DNA of 64,000 nucleotides from NCBI RefSeq assembly GCF_900113055.1, contig NZ_FONZ01000005.1, positions 1 to 64,000 on the forward strand, read 5' to 3'. Origin of the DNA: Flavimobilis marinus. GTDB lineage: Bacteria > Actinomycetota > Actinomycetes > Actinomycetales > Cellulomonadaceae. Positions 35,531 through 49,198 of the stretch are shown piece by piece; position 1 is the first letter of the stretch; each line of letters opens with the position of its first letter. The notes beneath the pieces were generated by a model. That model did not search any database. It was not told the origin of the DNA and saw nothing but the letters and a program-made list of their open reading frames with translations. The position numbers and the translations under genes were made by a program.

Positions 35531-36448
35531 ATGTTCACAGGCGCAAAGAGCTCGAAGAGCAAGGCCGCACACCTCGACTCCGAGAAGGTGAAGGACACGG
35601 CAGCGGCTCTCGTCGCTGCGGTCTCCGATGCCGGGACGCAGGCGAGCGTGGTCGCAGGCCGGCTCGCCCACCAGGCCAAGGAGTCCGCCTCGCAGGCGAA
35701 GGACTGGAGCGACCCCCGCGTCCACGAGTTCCGCGAGTGGCTCACGCCGCGGGTCGAGAAGGCCTGGGAGGAGAGCCGCCGCGCAGCGTCGCCCCACGTC
35801 GAGAAGGTCGCCGAGAAGGCGGGCCCGAAGATCGACGTCGCACACGACAAGTTGGTCGACGAGTACCTGCCCAAGCTCGTCGCCACCTTCAGCGCTGCCA
35901 CCGCGGCCGCCGCGGCGAAGGCGAGCACGTCGGCCGAGTCCGCAGCGGAGAGCTTCACCAAGGCGGCCGACTCGGTCGCCAGCAAGCACGGTGCCGCCGC
36001 GAAGGCCGCCGCCTCGCGCGCCGCGAAGTCGAAGAAGACCGGCAAGGGCAAGACGTTCTGGTTCCTCGCCGGGACCGCCGCCGCTGCTGGCGGCGCGTAC
36101 GCGGTGTGGCGCAAGAGCCAGCCCGAGGTCGACCCGTGGGCCGAGCCCTGGGAGAAGGTCGAGACCGAGGACTCCGGCGTCGTGAGCGACGTCAAGGAGA
36201 AGGTCTCGGGGGCCGCTGCGGCCGCCACCGCGGCCGTGAAGGAAGCGAAGGACGGGCTTTCGAAGGACGACGACGACGCGAAGCCCGCCGAGGGCGCCGA
36301 CAAGGTCGCGGCCACCGCGGCGGCGAAGGCTGACGTGCCGGCCAAGTCCGACTCCGCCGGCAAGCCCACCCCGGCCACGACGCCGAAGCCGAGCGTCATG
36401 AAGCCGATCGCCGAGACGACGGACGGCTCGGACGGCAGCAAGCAGTAG
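35531..36448 (+). CDS. Ala/Lys-rich protein with a single hydrophobic segment (DUF5324-like)
   Basis: A 305-residue, low-complexity protein. The first 140 residues are amphipathic, charged helices (KVKDTAAALVAAVSDAGTQA, AHQAKESASQAKDWSDPRV) with apolipoprotein-like heptads. A short hydrophobic segment GKTFWFLAGTAAAAGGAYAVW follows near 175-195, then WRKSQPEVDPWAEPWEKV and an acidic Ala/Lys tail. The layout resembles the actinobacterial DUF5324-type proteins; function unknown. ATG 35531 has GGGAG in front. Followed by a strong terminator. Confidence 0.7.
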   Translation: MFTGAKSSKSKAAHLDSEKVKDTAAALVAAVSDAGTQASVVAGRLAHQAKESASQAKDWSDPRVHEFREWLTPRVEKAWEESRRAASPHVEKVAEKAGPKIDVAHDKLVDEYLPKLVATFSAATAAAAAKASTSAESAAESFTKAADSVASKHGAAAKAAASRAAKSKKTGKGKTFWFLAGTAAAAGGAYAVWRKSQPEVDPWAEPWEKVETEDSGVVSDVKEKVSGAAAAATAAVKEAKDGLSKDDDDAKPAEGADKVAATAAAKADVPAKSDSAGKPTPATTPKPSVMKPIAETTDGSDGSKQ

Positions 36449-36468
36449 TCGTAGGCCGCTGCGATCAC

Positions 36469-36500
36469 CGAGAGCCCCGGGCGGATGCCCGGGGCTCTCG
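36469..36500 (+). terminator. Strong hairpin terminator
   Basis: CGAGAGCCCCGGGC (36469-36482) and its perfect 14-bp complement (36487-36500) around a GGAT loop, 20 bp after the stop of the Ala/Lys-rich gene. No T-run. It also faces the small membrane gene on the other strand. Confidence 0.8.
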
Positions 36501-36528
36501 TGTGTCCGGGCTCGCCGCGCCGTTCGAG

Positions 36529-36756
36529 CTAGCTGAAGCCCTCGAGCACCGCCACGAGCCCGGTGAACGTCAGCAGCGTCGGCGCCACGATGATGGTCCC
36601 GAAGAGGAAGCGTGATCCGCTCGTCCCCACGAACCGCGCCTCCGCGTCGCCGCGACCGTGCGCCCGCGCGACCTCCGCCACCCCCACGCGCCAGGACACC
36701 ACCATGATCACGACGGCCAGCAGGCCGACTACCAGCGTCAGCGTCTTGAAGGTCAT
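36529..36756 (-). CDS. Small two-helix membrane protein
   Basis: A 75-residue protein with helices at about 5-23 and 52-72 and a charged middle (ARAHGRGDAEARFVGTSG). Start ATG 36756 follows a weak AAGG; reading further upstream would run into tRNA-Ala. I do not recognise the family. Located between two hairpin terminators and tRNA genes. Confidence 0.6.
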   Translation of the reverse strand: MTFKTLTLVVGLLAVVIMVVSWRVGVAEVARAHGRGDAEARFVGTSGSRFLFGTIIVAPTLLTFTGLVAVLEGFS

Positions 36757-36853
36757 GGGAAGGACCTTAGCGGCCCGGACACCGAGGCAGGCAGACCCAG
36801 ACAGACGAGCGGGACCCCCTGCCTGCTGGCCGACGGTCCCGCTCAAGAAAATG

Positions 36854-36926
36854 TGGAGCCAGGGGGACTCGAACCCCCAACCCCCTGCTTGCAAAGCAGG
36901 TGCGCTACCAATTGCGCCATGGCCCC
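36854..36926 (-). tRNA. tRNA-Ala (anticodon TGC)
   Basis: A 73-nt tRNA. Acceptor GGGGCCA/TGGCTCC, anticodon stem CCTGC/GCAGG with loop TTTGCAA, T-arm GGGGG-TTCGAGT-CCCCC, discriminator A. CCA is not encoded. Confidence 0.97.
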
Positions 36927-36957
36927 GTGCGAGCGTCACGCTCGCCGCACTCCGAGA

Positions 36958-37077
36958 CTACTCGAAGCTGTCGGTCACGTCCGCCCAGAGCTGCCGGTCC
37001 GCGGCGTGCTGCGAGAACCTCCGCCACAGCAGCGATCCAGCGACCGCGGCGAGCACTGCGAGGATCAGCCGCTTCAT
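36958..37077 (-). CDS. DLW-39 family small protein (QLW variant)
   Basis: A 39-residue protein between tRNA-Ala and tRNA-Ile: MKRLILAVLAAVAGSLLWRR, then a charged part ending RQLWADVTDSFE. Length, N-terminal helix and C-terminal xLW-x-x-VTD pattern are those of the actinobacterial DLW-39 family, which is named for Asp-Leu-Trp and 39 residues and occurs at this very place in relatives. Here the motif reads Gln-Leu-Trp. ATG 37077 has GGAGAG in front. Function unknown. Confidence 0.85.
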   Translation of the reverse strand: MKRLILAVLAAVAGSLLWRRFSQHAADRQLWADVTDSFE

Positions 37078-37100
37078 GGTGATCTCTCCGTTCGTGACTG

Positions 37101-37174
37101 TGGGCCTAGGAGGACTTGAACCTCCGACCTCTTCCTTATCAGGGAAGCGCTCTAACCGCCTGAGCTATAGGCCC
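37101..37174 (-). tRNA. tRNA-Ile (anticodon GAT)
   Basis: A 74-nt tRNA. Acceptor GGGCCTA/TAGGCCC, anticodon stem CTTCC/GGAAG with loop CTGATAA, T-arm GGAGG-TTCAAGT-CCTCC, discriminator A at 37101. CCA is not encoded. It follows the gyrA-DUF3566 genes on the same strand, as in many actinobacteria. Confidence 0.97.
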
Positions 37175-37253
37175 GTCTCTGCGCGCACACCGCTCCGATC
37201 GACGCGAGGTCGGTGGGAGTTCTGCACGGGCAGCGCACCGAGATTACCCCACC

Positions 37254-37294
37254 ATCGGCACGGGAACCAAAACGTCGTCGACTCCCGTGCCGAT
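37254..37294 (-). terminator. Terminator of the gyrB-gyrA-DUF3566 unit
   Basis: ATCGGCACGGGA (37254-37265) and TCCCGTGCCGAT (37283-37294) form a 12-bp perfect stem with a 17-nt loop, starting 15 bp after the DUF3566 gene stop on the minus strand. Confidence 0.75.
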
Positions 37295-37309
37295 CCTGTG
37301 GTCGGCGTC

Positions 37310-38121
37310 TCAGTCGTCCGTGAGCGTCAGGTTGATCCCGCCCACGAGCGCGGCCGTGACGTTGAACAGGAACGCACCGATGGTCGCCAGGGCCGTCATC
37401 AGCACCACGTCGATCACGGCCACGATCGTGGCCAGCGCGATGATGCGATCCCGCTCGACGAACTGCAGCAGGTTGATCTCGGACTCCGGACCGACGATCT
37501 CCTTGATCATCTCGTCGATCGACGTGAACACGCCCAGGTCGTTCATCGCGTACCAGAACACCCACGCGGCGACGACGATCATGATGCCCGCGGCGACGGA
37601 CAGCAGGAACGCGAGCTTCATGACCGACCAGGGGTCGACGCGAGCGATCGCGAGCCGCACCTTCCGCGGACCCGTGGGCTCGACACCCTCCTCCACCCGG
37701 ACGGTCTCGGCCCTAGCGACCTGCGTCGCGCCGGCAGCCGCTCCCGGAGCCGCAGACGTGGCCCCGCCGACGGGACGCTCGCTACGCGCGTCGTCCTCGT
37801 CGTCGTCCGTGGACACGGCTCGCTGCACGGCTGCGACAGCCGAGCCGCCCCAGGTCCGCAGCTTGAGCCCCGCACCCTTGAGCGCGCCGGGCTCGTCGTC
37901 CCCGGTGCGCCCCCCGTCGTCCGTGTCCGGTGCGGCCCCCACGGGGCTCGACGGGCCAGGAGCGGGACGAGTCACGGCAGAGAACGCGGGCTTCTTGTCG
38001 AACGAGCTCGTGTCGACGTCGGGCAGCGCGAAGCCCTCGGGCCGCGGGGGAGCATCCGGCCGGGGCGTCGGGGTGCGTGGCGTGATCGCCGGCGGCGCGC
38101 CCGTCGCCTTCTTGTCGTCGC

Positions 38122-38125
<4 letters not shown>
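37310..38125 (-). CDS. DUF3566 membrane protein downstream of gyrA
   Basis: A 271-residue protein. The first ~150 residues are Pro/Ala/Asp-rich and disordered. The C-terminal DUF3566 domain has two helices ([20 protein letters not shown], and a second around [21 protein letters not shown]) and ends with [18 protein letters not shown]. The family nearly always follows gyrA in Actinobacteria; function unknown. GTG 38125 overlaps the gyrA stop, with GAGGAGG inside the gyrA end, so translation is coupled. Confidence 0.9.
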
Positions 38126-40770
<2,645 letters not shown>

Positions 40771-40855
40771 CGTTCAGTCCTTCGCTCGGCGCATCCGCCG
40801 GGTCTTGGTCAGGCTGCTGGGTTCTGCTCGCGGTGCGCGGGAGCGCACCGGCCGG

Positions 40856-42922
<2,067 letters not shown>

Positions 42923-43157
42923 TCAGGCGGGCGGGCGAACCATCGGCCGGGTGCGGAGAAGGTTCGGACGCTGCTGGGTGGTGCTGACAGACTGCCGTCG
43001 ACGTGCGCCACGGTGTCCGCGCCCCCGCCCCTGGTCCACCCGCTCCGCGCGCACAGGTGCGCGGCGATGAGGTGGGGACGGCAGCTGACTGATCCCGCTG
43101 GCTCGTCAACCTGTCCAGTCTACCCGGAAGGCCGCCAGAACGCGGGATCCTCGCACG

Positions 43158-43166
43158 TTATCCACA
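43158..43166 (+). promoter_or_regulatory. Consensus DnaA box upstream of gyrB
   Basis: TTATCCACA, an exact E. coli-type consensus box, lies about 257 bp upstream of the gyrB start and 22 bp after the end of the dciA-like gene. It is outside the dnaA-dnaN intergenic cluster. Confidence 0.6.
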
Positions 43167-43187
43167 CCCTTGTTCACAGCCTTCACG

Positions 43188-43739
43188 TCACCCGTACGTA
43201 TCGCGCGGTCCGCGACCACGGACCGTGCGTGGTCCCCGTCGGAACGAACGGCCCGCGGGCCCGTCCACCGTCACCGACGTCACCACGCCCTCGCCCAGCT
43301 CCTGCGTCAACCGTCCCAGGATCTGCGGGGTCAGCAGCGTCAGCTGCGTCGCCCAGGCCGTCGAGTCCGCCGTGATGACGAGGACGCCCTCCTCGAAGGT
43401 GAGCGGGGTGCAGTGGTCGGCGATCTCGTCCCCGACGACCTCGCGCCACCGGCCGATCACGCCGCCGACCTTGACCTCCTCGACCCAGCCACGCTGGCGC
43501 AGCAGCGTGCCGAGCGCATCGCCGAGCAGCTGCGGGTCTCGACCGCCCTTGCGCGCCCCGCTGAGCTCGGGCGCGAGCGGGCGTCGCGGCACCTGCCCCG
43601 GCCGCGCACCCCGAGCCCGTGCCGCCTCCTTGGCGCGGGCGAACGCCTCGTGCGCCACTCGTTCCGCAGCCGGGAGGTCGATCGCGTCCCGCAGCGAGGA
43701 CACGTCGGGAATCTCCCGCCGCCCCTCGTCACCGGACAC
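43188..43739 (-). CDS. DciA-like (DUF721) replication protein
   Basis: A 183-residue DUF721/DciA domain protein. The core is [29 protein letters not shown] followed by strands [26 protein letters not shown]. DciA is the ancestral bacterial helicase loader or operator that replaces DnaC/DnaI; its place after recF is conserved in Actinobacteria. The start (GTG 43739) overlaps the recF end by 11 bp. A basic C-terminal tail ([17 protein letters not shown]) may touch DNA. Confidence 0.9.
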   Translation of the reverse strand: MSGDEGRREIPDVSSLRDAIDLPAAERVAHEAFARAKEAARARGARPGQVPRRPLAPELSGARKGGRDPQLLGDALGTLLRQRGWVEEVKVGGVIGRWREVVGDEIADHCTPLTFEEGVLVITADSTAWATQLTLLTPQILGRLTQELGEGVVTSVTVDGPAGRSFRRGPRTVRGRGPRDTYG

Positions 43740-44943
43740 GGGTCACCGTTCCCGCCATGACGTCGATCCGCGTGCCGCGCAGCTCCTCGGGCACGTCCTC
43801 GGCGACCGCCGCGGTGATCAGAACCTGGCGAGCACCCGCGACGAGCTCGGAGAGCTTGCGTCGACGCCGGGAGTCGAGCTCGGCGAACACGTCGTCGAGG
43901 ATCAGGACCGGCTCCCCGTCCTCCATGGCCTCCGGCATCCACAGGTCCTCGGCAAGCGCGGGATCCTCGATGCCCTGGGTCAGGAGGCGGTACGACGCCA
44001 GGCGCAGCGCCAGAGCGAACGACCACGACTCCCCGTGGCTCGCATATCCCTTGGCGGGCAGCCCGCCGAGCTCGAGCACGACGTCGTCGCGGTGGGGCCC
44101 GACGAGGCACACCCCCCGCTCGACCTCCTTGGGCCGCAGCCGGGTCATCGCCTCGAGCATCTGCGCCTCGAGGGCCGCCGGCTCGGACCATCCCGCCGCG
44201 CCCGCCGTCGGGTCCTCGGGATCCAACGCGCCGGCGAGGGAGGACTTGTAGGAGATGCGCGCGGCGCTCTGACCGGAGCTGACCTCCTCGTACGCCGCTG
44301 ACACGAACGGCGCGAGCGCCTGGATCAAGCGTTGGCGAACCGCGATCAGCTGGCCGCCCAGCTGCGCAAGCTTCGCGTCCCAGACGTCGAGCGTCCGGAG
44401 GTCGCCCGTACCCTCGCTGCGTCCTCGGCGCGCCGCGCCCGCCGACTTGAGCAGGGCCGACCGCTGGCGCAGCACTCGCTCGTAGTCACCGAGCACACCC
44501 GCCATCCGCGGCGTCAGCAGGACCATGAGCTCGTCCAGGAACCTACGACGCGCGTCGGGGTCACCCTTGACCAGCACGAGGTCCTCGGGAGCGAACACGA
44601 CGGTCCGCAGGATGCCGACGACGTCGCGCACCTTGGCTGCCGGCGCGCGGTTGATCCTGGCCCGGTTCGCCTTGCCCGCGGCGATCTCCAGCTCGATCGT
44701 GCTCGCGCGCTCCCCGCGAACGATGCGCGTCCGGATGATCGCGCTGCTCGCACCCGCGCGAATCAGGGCTGCATCGCTCGCGACCCGGTGCGAGCTGAGG
44801 GTCGCCACGTATCCGACGGCCTCGACCAGGTTCGTCTTCCCCTGGCCGTTGGGCCCCACGAACGCGTTGACGCCCGGCTCGAGCTCGACGTCCGCCTCTG
44901 GGTAGGAGCGGAAGTCACGCAGCGACAGGTGCGAGACGTACAC
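43729..44943 (-). CDS. recF: DNA replication and repair protein RecF
   Basis: A 404-residue SMC-like ATPase that helps load RecA at gaps. Walker A GPNGQGKT spans 30-37; the ABC-like signature region lies around the [16 protein letters not shown] stretch, and Walker B is [13 protein letters not shown]. The N-terminus [21 protein letters not shown] is typical. It starts at GTG 44943, 11 bp after dnaN, with no gnd gene between them. Confidence 0.96.
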   Translation of the reverse strand: MYVSHLSLRDFRSYPEADVELEPGVNAFVGPNGQGKTNLVEAVGYVATLSSHRVASDAALIRAGASSAIIRTRIVRGERASTIELEIAAGKANRARINRAPAAKVRDVVGILRTVVFAPEDLVLVKGDPDARRRFLDELMVLLTPRMAGVLGDYERVLRQRSALLKSAGAARRGRSEGTGDLRTLDVWDAKLAQLGGQLIAVRQRLIQALAPFVSAAYEEVSSGQSAARISYKSSLAGALDPEDPTAGAAGWSEPAALEAQMLEAMTRLRPKEVERGVCLVGPHRDDVVLELGGLPAKGYASHGESWSFALALRLASYRLLTQGIEDPALAEDLWMPEAMEDGEPVLILDDVFAELDSRRRRKLSELVAGARQVLITAAVAEDVPEELRGTRIDVMAGTVTRVR

Positions 44944-44954
44944 GAGACCTGACG

Positions 44955-46085
44955 TCAGCTCGCGAAGCGGATGGGAACCAGCAGGTAGCGGTAGTGGCTG
45001 AGCGAGTCGCCCTCGAGCGACTCCTGGCCGGTGAACTCGACCGGCTTGTTGGGGTGCGTGAAGCTCATCCGCACGAAGTCGGTGCCCAGAGCGTTGAGCC
45101 CGTCCTGGAGGAAGGTCGGGTTGAACGCGACGGAGATTTCCTCACCGACGAGCAGAGCCTCGAGCGCCTCAGAAGCCTGGGCGTCGTCGCCCTGACCGGC
45201 GTTGAGCACCACCTGGCCGTCGGTGAAGGACAGTCGGACCGGGGTGTTCCGCTCGGCGACGAGAGCCACACGCTTCGTGGCGTCGAGCAGCGCCTGGGTC
45301 GGGACGACCGCGTGGATCGGCGTCTCGTCGGGGAACAGCCGCCGCACCGGCGGGTAGTCGCCGTCGACGAGCAGCGAGGTGGTGTGGCGTCCGCCCGCCT
45401 CGAAGCCGATGAGGTCGACGCCGGCGCCGGTGGCGAGGGCGACCGACACGTCGCCCGCCGATCCCAGGGACTTCGCGACGTCGGACAGCGTGCGGGCGCG
45501 CACGAGCGCGACCTCGGAGATGTCGGGGCGGTCTGGCGACCACGTCAGCTCCCGGAGCGCGAGACGGTAGCGGTCCGTGGCGAGAAGAGTGATCCGCTCA
45601 CCCTCGATCTCGACGCGGACCCCCGTCAGCAGGGGCAGCGTGTCGTCACGGCTCGCGGCGACGCTGACCTGGGCGACGGCCGACGTGAGCTCGTCCCCAG
45701 AGATCGTCCCGACCGTGGCCGGCATCACGGGCAGCGCGGGGTAGTCCTCGACGGGCATCGTCAGCAGGGTGAACCGGCTGGCACCGCACGTGACCGTGAC
45801 CTTCGTACCCTCGAGCACGACGTCGACCGGCTTGTGCGGCAGCGCCCGGGAGATCTCCGCGAGCAGGCGCCCGGACACGAGGACCTCACCTGCCTCGGAC
45901 ACCTCCGCCGCGATCTCGGACCGTGCCGAGACCTCGTAGTCGAAGGTCGACAGCGTCAGGACGCCCTCGGCGCTCGCCACGATCCGGATCCCCGCCAGCA
46001 CGGGGGCCGGAGGACGGGTGGGGAGGGTGCGGGCCGTCCACGTCACGGCTTCTGCGAGAACGTCGCGTTCGACGCGGAACTTCAT
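44955..46085 (-). CDS. dnaN: DNA polymerase III sliding clamp, beta subunit
   Basis: A 376-residue processivity clamp with the three-domain layout and the typical N-terminus [20 protein letters not shown] and C-terminus [10 protein letters not shown]. The dimer forms a ring that tethers polymerase. It follows dnaA across the 465-bp origin region. A good start at ATG 46085 gives the family's usual N-terminus. Confidence 0.97.
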   Translation of the reverse strand: MKFRVERDVLAEAVTWTARTLPTRPPAPVLAGIRIVASAEGVLTLSTFDYEVSARSEIAAEVSEAGEVLVSGRLLAEISRALPHKPVDVVLEGTKVTVTCGASRFTLLTMPVEDYPALPVMPATVGTISGDELTSAVAQVSVAASRDDTLPLLTGVRVEIEGERITLLATDRYRLALRELTWSPDRPDISEVALVRARTLSDVAKSLGSAGDVSVALATGAGVDLIGFEAGGRHTTSLLVDGDYPPVRRLFPDETPIHAVVPTQALLDATKRVALVAERNTPVRLSFTDGQVVLNAGQGDDAQASEALEALLVGEEISVAFNPTFLQDGLNALGTDFVRMSFTHPNKPVEFTGQESLEGDSLSHYRYLLVPIRFAS

Positions 46086-46258
46086 CGGACACCCTTTCGT
46101 GTGGTGATCGGTCGGCGCACGACCTGCCTGACCAGATCACGGGACACAGTACGCGAGATGGGGACGGGCGGTCACGTCCTAGGAGCGGGGACTTGTCGTT
46201 CGTGGCTAGCAGCACGGAGCTGCGCGGGGATCGGCGCTCGGATCACCCAATGAAGGCG

Positions 46259-46500
46259 TGTGGATTTTTCTTGTAGGGAAGACTCGTCATCGTCATCGCA
46301 CCTGTGAATCGTGTGGACGAAGCTTGTTCGTGCTGGTCACGCCCGGTTTCTGGGTGTGGGGGGAGCAGTGTGATCGGTTGTGCACGGCGGGCGGTCGTCG
46401 TGGACGACAAGATTCCGGCCATCGGCCGTCCACCGGAATGCCATGCCGGGTCCACATGCTCGTCGCGTGTCGTCCACCGTCGTCCACAGGGATATCCACA
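46259..46500. other. Probable replication origin (oriC) in the dnaA-dnaN gap, cluster of DnaA boxes
   Basis: The 465-bp gap (46086-46550) holds DnaA-box-like sites in two groups facing each other. Reverse-oriented: TGTGGATTT (46259-46267), TGTGGACGA (46312-46320), CGTGGACGA (46399-46407). Forward: GGGTCCACA (46448-46456), TCGTCCACC (46470-46478), TCGTCCACA (46480-46488), ATATCCACA (46492-46500). The TCGTCCACA form is common in high-GC actinobacteria. TGGATTTTTCTTGTAG (46261-46276) is the most A/T-rich spot and a candidate unwinding element. Gene strands and rpmH-dnaA-dnaN order support an origin here. Confidence 0.8.
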
Positions 46501-46550
46501 GGTGTGCATAGGTCCCATGGATTACTGACCTTGTGGTTGAGGCTGCAAGG

Positions 46551-47993
46551 TCAGCCGCGGTGCTCGTGCTTGATCCTGCTCGTGAGCTCGGTGACCTGGT
46601 TGTAGATCGAGCGGCGCTCGGCCATCTGCGCACCGATCTTGCGATTGGCGTGCATGACGGTGGTGTGGTCGCGTCCGCCGAACTGCTGGCCGATCTTGGG
46701 CAGGGACAGGTCCGTGAGCTCGCGGCAGAGGTACATCGCGATCTGACGGGCGGTGACCAGGACGCGGGAGCGCGAGCTGCCGCAGAGGTCCTCGATGGTG
46801 AGCCCGAAGTAGGTGGCCGTCTGGGCGATGACGCTCGCCGCGGTGATCTGTGAGGCGTCCTCGTCCGTGATGAGGTCCTTGAGGACGATCTCGGCCAGAC
46901 CGAGGTCCACCTGCTGCCGGTTGAGGTTGGCGAAGGCCGTGACGCGGATGAGGGCGCCCTCGAGCTCCCGGATGTTCGTGGAGATCTTGGAGGCGATGTA
47001 CTCGAGGACGTCGTCCGGGGCGGCGAGCCGCTCCCCCGAGGCCTTCTTGCGCAGGATCGCGATGCGGGTCTCGAGGTCGGGGGGCTGGACGTCGGTGATC
47101 AAGCCCCACTCGAACCGGGACCGCAGACGGTCCTCGAACCCGTTGAGCTGCTTGGGCGGCAGGTCGGAGGTGATCACCACCTGCTTGTTCGCGTTGTGCA
47201 GGGTGTTGAACGTGTGGAAGAACTCCTCCATCGTCTGTTCCTTGCCCTGCAGGAACTGGATGTCGTCGATCAGCAGGACGTCGACCTCGCGGTAGCGGCG
47301 CTGGAACGCGCCCGCCTTGCCCTCGCCGATGGAGTTGATGAAGTCGTTGGTGAACTCCTCGGAGTTCACGTACCGCACCCGGACGTTCGGGTACAGGCTC
47401 TGGGCGTAGTGGCCGATCGCGTGCAGGAGGTGCGTCTTGCCCAGACCCGAGTCGCCGTAGATGAACAGCGGGTTGTAGGCCTTCGCCGGAGCCTCGGCGA
47501 CGGCGACAGCCGCGGCGTGCGCGAAGCGGTTGGACGCTCCGATGACGAAGCTCTCGAACACGTAGTGCGCGTTGAGGCTGGTCGGCTCGAATGCTTGGGG
47601 AGCCTGACGGCGGACCGAGGCGGCCGGCTCGGGAGTGAACGGGCTCGGAGCGCTGTCGCGCATCGCGGGTTCGGCGGGCTCGGCAGGTACCGGCCGCGCG
47701 AGCGGCTCGTCCCGGGACGCGTCCTCGAGCTCGGGGTCCACCGTGATCGCGAAGCGCGCTTCCTTCCCGAGGGCGTTGCTCAGTGCTTGCGTCAGCTCGG
47801 TCCGCACGCGGGTCTCGAGATAGTCGCGGGTCCACTCGTTGGCGACCGCGAGGATCACCGTGCCGTCGATGGCCCCGAGGGGCTTGGCCAGCTTGATGAA
47901 GGCGAGCTGGCGGGGAGTCATGTCAGGACTCGCCTCGAGCTCGGCGATCGCGCTGCTCCAGACGGCGGGGACGTTCTCGTCCGGGCTAGGCAT
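46551..47993 (-). CDS. dnaA: Chromosomal replication initiator DnaA
   Basis: A 480-residue initiator. Domain I spans the first ~90 residues; a Pro/Glu-rich domain II linker follows. Domain III is AAA+ with Walker A GDSGLGKT at 180-187, Walker B in [10 protein letters not shown], and sensor motifs. Domain IV has the DNA-binding signature [11 protein letters not shown] near 440. ATG 47993 (MPSPDENV) has GGAGG at correct spacing; 13 further upstream codons are open but lack a site. DnaA boxes in its own leader (48042-48186) point to autoregulation. Confidence 0.97.
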   Translation of the reverse strand: MPSPDENVPAVWSSAIAELEASPDMTPRQLAFIKLAKPLGAIDGTVILAVANEWTRDYLETRVRTELTQALSNALGKEARFAITVDPELEDASRDEPLARPVPAEPAEPAMRDSAPSPFTPEPAASVRRQAPQAFEPTSLNAHYVFESFVIGASNRFAHAAAVAVAEAPAKAYNPLFIYGDSGLGKTHLLHAIGHYAQSLYPNVRVRYVNSEEFTNDFINSIGEGKAGAFQRRYREVDVLLIDDIQFLQGKEQTMEEFFHTFNTLHNANKQVVITSDLPPKQLNGFEDRLRSRFEWGLITDVQPPDLETRIAILRKKASGERLAAPDDVLEYIASKISTNIRELEGALIRVTAFANLNRQQVDLGLAEIVLKDLITDEDASQITAASVIAQTATYFGLTIEDLCGSSRSRVLVTARQIAMYLCRELTDLSLPKIGQQFGGRDHTTVMHANRKIGAQMAERRSIYNQVTELTSRIKHEHRG

Positions 47994-48041
47994 CTGCTTC
48001 CCTCCATGTTGCGTGCCTGCGCAGTTTGTCATGCACCCCCT

Positions 48042-48186
48042 TGATCCACATAGTTGTCCACAGGTTGTGGGTATCCTGAGGTCCCCACGGACGCTGCGGG
48101 TCGGTCTCGCACGGGATCGCGGGTCACGTCGGTGGCGGCGACCCTGTGGATGAATGCCGGGTGCACCGTGGATGAACGGTGGACGA
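48042..48186. promoter_or_regulatory. DnaA boxes in the dnaA-rpmH gap
   Basis: The 385-bp divergent gap (47994-48378) contains TTGTCCACA (48054-48062), TGATCCACA (48042-48050), TGTGGATGA (48145-48153), CGTGGATGA (48167-48175) and GGTGGACGA (48178-48186). TTGTCCACA is a preferred actinobacterial box. They may autoregulate dnaA or act as a second origin lobe. The rest of the gap shows no gene. Confidence 0.65.
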
Positions 48187-48378
48187 CCTGTGCACGACCG
48201 CTGCGGGGCCGCGGATCACAGCCCGTCCGGCTTGACCCGCGGGCCGTCCAGCACGTAACGTCAACAAGCCGTTGTTGGCGCCTTTGGCGTGCCCGCCGCA
48301 GCGCGGCACGACCTGTGCCAACCTTTCCTCGCCCGTGGATGTCACTACGGCGATTGACTAACGTTCTTGGAGTAACTC

Positions 48379-48516
48379 GTGAGCAAGCGGACCTTCCAGC
48401 CGAACAACCGGCGTCGTGCCAAGACCCACGGCTTCCGGCTGCGTATGAGCACGCGCGCCGGTCGCGCGATCCTCGCCGCTCGTCGCCGCAAGGGCCGCTC
48501 CGAGCTCTCTGCCTGA
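48379..48516 (+). CDS. rpmH: 50S ribosomal protein L34
   Basis: A 45-residue basic ribosomal protein. [20 protein letters not shown] and the [15 protein letters not shown] core are diagnostic. GTG 48379 has GGAG nine bases before. It is divergent from dnaA, the usual bacterial order, and is followed by rnpA after 2 bp. Confidence 0.97.
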   Translation: MSKRTFQPNNRRRAKTHGFRLRMSTRAGRAILAARRRKGRSELSA

Positions 48517-48518
48517 CG

Positions 48519-48881
48519 GTGCTGCCAGCGGCGCACCGGTTGCGCCGTTCAGCCGACTTCGGGCGAACGGTGCGCCAGGGCGTGCGCGCCGGCCGATCGA
48601 CCATGGTCGTTCACCTGCTCTCCCCTGCGGAGTGCGACGAACCGACCATGGTCGGTTTTGTCGTATCCAAGGCTGTGGGTAACTCTGTGCACAGGAACCT
48701 CGTGAAGCGTCGGCTGCGCGGTTCCATGGCAGGTCGGCTCGACCGCGTGCCCACCGGGTCCTCGGTCGTCGTCCGTGCTCTGCCCGCGGCAGCGGCGGCG
48801 TCGTTCGCTGATCTCGAGCGTGACCTCGACTCGTGCCTCTCGCGCGTTCTGCGCGGCGACGCATCGAGGGCGCGGAGATGA
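48519..48881 (+). CDS. rnpA: Ribonuclease P protein component
   Basis: A 120-residue protein subunit that helps RNase P RNA bind pre-tRNA leaders. The signature [10 protein letters not shown] is at 59-68, after the central [12 protein letters not shown] strand region. The start GTG 48519 lies two bases after the rpmH stop, with no good ribosome binding site, so translation probably depends on rpmH coupling. The long open frame upstream across rpmH is a shadow. Confidence 0.95.
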   Translation: MLPAAHRLRRSADFGRTVRQGVRAGRSTMVVHLLSPAECDEPTMVGFVVSKAVGNSVHRNLVKRRLRGSMAGRLDRVPTGSSVVVRALPAAAAASFADLERDLDSCLSRVLRGDASRARR

Positions 48882-49186
48882 GCCAGCCGGGCCTGCCCTC
48901 GCGCGCGGTCCTGGTGTTGCTGCGGGGATACCAGCGGGTGATCTCGCCGATGACAGGCCCGACGTGCCGGTACTACCCCTCGTGCTCCGAGTACGCGGTC
49001 CGGGCAGTGCGACTGCACGGGGCGGTGCGGGGCGGTGGGCTCGCCGCGTGGCGCCTGCTGCGGTGCAACCCGTGGAGTCACGGCGGCGTCGACGACGTTC
49101 CCGGGGACGGCCCGAGTCCCGAGGTGCTCGCCGCGATGGGCCGGCGCTCACAGCACTCCTCCCCCACGCCCCGCGAACCAGAGTAG
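48878..49186 (+). CDS. yidD: Membrane protein insertion efficiency factor YidD
   Basis: A 102-residue YidD protein with the family core [28 protein letters not shown] and [15 protein letters not shown]. It contains the conserved cysteines and an amphipathic N-terminal helix. ATG 48878 overlaps the rnpA stop (ATGA). It helps membrane protein insertion together with YidC, the next gene. Confidence 0.95.
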   Translation: MSQPGLPSRAVLVLLRGYQRVISPMTGPTCRYYPSCSEYAVRAVRLHGAVRGGGLAAWRLLRCNPWSHGGVDDVPGDGPSPEVLAAMGRRSQHSSPTPREPE

Positions 49187-49198
49187 GAAGCAACAGCG

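Noticed and set aside
48054-48518. N-terminal extension of rnpA through the dnaA-rpmH gap and rpmH
   Set aside because: Overlaps rpmH and DnaA boxes; the RnpA family starts at the GTG at 48519.
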